This document shows, in pieces, positions 63,172-64,000 of a stretch of 64,000 bases of DNA. The notes beneath the pieces were generated by a model. It was not told the origin of the DNA and ran no database searches. It saw only the letters and a program-made list of their open reading frames with translations. The translations under genes were made by a program, and so were the position numbers. Within the stretch, counting starts at the first letter, position 1. Each line of letters starts with the position of its first letter. Source of the stretch: Trachythela sp. YZ-2020 (taxonomy: Eukaryota > Cnidaria > Anthozoa > Malacalcyonacea > Clavulariidae); NCBI GenBank assembly GCA_016169945.1, contig JADLSH010000231.1, forward strand, positions 2,356,001-2,420,000. Reading direction: 5' to 3'.

Positions 63172-63177
63172 TCAGAA

Positions 63178-64000
63178 ATGGCTGGCAAAGCTCAAAACAT
63201 CGTAAGGGCATTGTTACATTGTGTTATTAAAGTAATAGTATTATTTTGTCTAATGTATCCCTCGTTTGCAAAAGCAGATAGTAGCATTCATAATTCAGGA
63301 TTTTCACTGAGCGTTGGAGACCGTTTACTTTGTGTAGAAGAGAAAGATAGCAATATTATTATGAATTGTACTTTACGAATAAATGTAAACAATGCTAAGT
63401 CTAAGCTGACAGGGTGGAATATTTCATGGCGTAGCGAGGGGGAAATTATTCACCAAAACTCTTCGATATTGCAGCTCCAAAATAGCACAATAATGATCTC
63501 CACTTTAACCGTTTATGTTAATTGGCCGAAAGACAAAGTTTTCACATGTTTTGCAGTTTTAAAAGAAGGAAACTTAAGTGGGTCCACGTTGAACGCTTCG
63601 TTGACCGTAAGCACAAAGCCTAGACAAACACGAATTCAAGGCGTACGTTTTATAGAAGGGAGTGAATATAAAAGCGTAGAAATATATTGGGAACAAAGCA
63701 ACGAGTTGAATTATACGTATAGTCTGAAATATGATATAGATTATGATGATGATGATGATGATCTTGGCGGTGGATTACACACAATCGATAAAAATATGAT
63801 AGATTGTTCGTATCGGTCACACGATGTATACCGCGTCCCAAATACGACAGGTTATATATGCAAGGCATCAATTGATAAAAGTGTTCAACCCGAATATGTA
63901 GAACACAGAGTGTATATAATAGCAACAAGAAGGCAATGTCAAAACAGAGGGCCGATAAGGAAATTTAAATTGATGAAGTCCGGAACAGATCCCGGCCCCG
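63178..64000 (+). CDS. Secreted or type I receptor-like protein with Ig-like and FN3-like domains, cut by window end
   Basis: Open without a stop from ATG 63178 to the window edge (274 complete codons), so the 3' part is missing. A hydrophobic signal peptide (VIKVIVLFCLMYPSFAKA) is followed by an Ig-like domain at about residues 45-145: Cys in IIMNCTLRI, Trp in NISWRSEGE, second Cys in VFTCFAVLKE. A second beta-rich domain (about 150-260) has VEIYWEQSNELNYTYSLKY, as in FN3 modules of cytokine-receptor-like proteins. Several N-glycosylation sites occur (NCT, NIS, NSS, NST, NLS, NAS, NYT, NTT). A run of Asp residues comes from a (GAT)n tract near 63744-63760. Uninterrupted by introns in this stretch. 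The family name is uncertain. Confidence 0.75.
   Translation, partial: MAGKAQNIVRALLHCVIKVIVLFCLMYPSFAKADSSIHNSGFSLSVGDRLLCVEEKDSNIIMNCTLRINVNNAKSKLTGWNISWRSEGEIIHQNSSILQLQNSTIMISTLTVYVNWPKDKVFTCFAVLKEGNLSGSTLNASLTVSTKPRQTRIQGVRFIEGSEYKSVEIYWEQSNELNYTYSLKYDIDYDDDDDDLGGGLHTIDKNMIDCSYRSHDVYRVPNTTGYICKASIDKSVQPEYVEHRVYIIATRRQCQNRGPIRKFKLMKSGTDPGP

Noticed and set aside
1..64000. CRISPR array, operons or prokaryotic contamination
   Set aside because: No spaced direct repeats of that type; genes have introns and eukaryotic transposons are throughout.

Overview
This is animal nuclear DNA: AT-rich, with spliced genes (GT-AG introns) and dense layers of transposable elements. The gene families, the mix of LINE, Ty3/gypsy, hAT, Tc1/mariner and fold-back elements, and terminal motifs such as TAGCCTGC...GCAGGCTA suggest a marine invertebrate, most likely a cnidarian. 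This is an inference; no rRNA or mitochondrial marker is present.

Host genes. (1) A four-exon von Willebrand A-domain gene on the minus strand, 24066 down to 6172. Its last two introns are filled with LINEs, a Tc1/mariner-type element and many MITEs. (2) Three cyclophilin B (PPIB, ER peptidyl-prolyl isomerase) genes. Copy 1 is on the minus strand (42558 to 29639, six exons). Copy 2 starts head-to-head with it on the plus strand (43349 to 52502, five exons). Copy 3 follows on the plus strand (54694 to 59160, five exons, more diverged). Exon lengths 61, 33 and 185 nt are identical in all three. A perfect ERSE-II ER-stress element (ATTGGTCCACG) lies 65 bp before the copy 2 start. (3) A signal-peptide plus Ig-like plus FN3-like receptor-type reading frame begins at 63178 and runs off the right edge.

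Mobile layer. 1-6170: a broken transposase gene, minisatellites, palindromes and TTA-flanked MITEs. 7000-15130: three LINE copies, one inserted in another. 16480-20584: a TA-flanked Tc1/mariner-type element with about 72-bp terminal repeats, a dead transposase, and a 1.1-kb inverted duplication of a second multi-exon gene. 25290-28140: a dead RT gene with a C-terminal zinc knuckle and restriction-like endonuclease motif. 32335-36643: a Ty3/gypsy LTR element in a PPIB copy 1 intron. 39197-40198: a 9-bp-TSD element carrying a RecQ-like helicase fragment. 40419-43209: three hAT-type MITEs with perfect 8-bp TSDs, two of them inside a larger fold-back element. 48721-50871: a telomere-like 18-bp satellite inside a PPIB copy 2 intron. 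59869-60956: a further hAT element whose left end has been amplified with its host flank. Many short fold-back elements share a 3-bp TTA target duplication.

Exon-intron models were built by hand from splice consensus and phase. TE superfamily calls rest on TSD length, terminal bases and protein motifs, with no database search.
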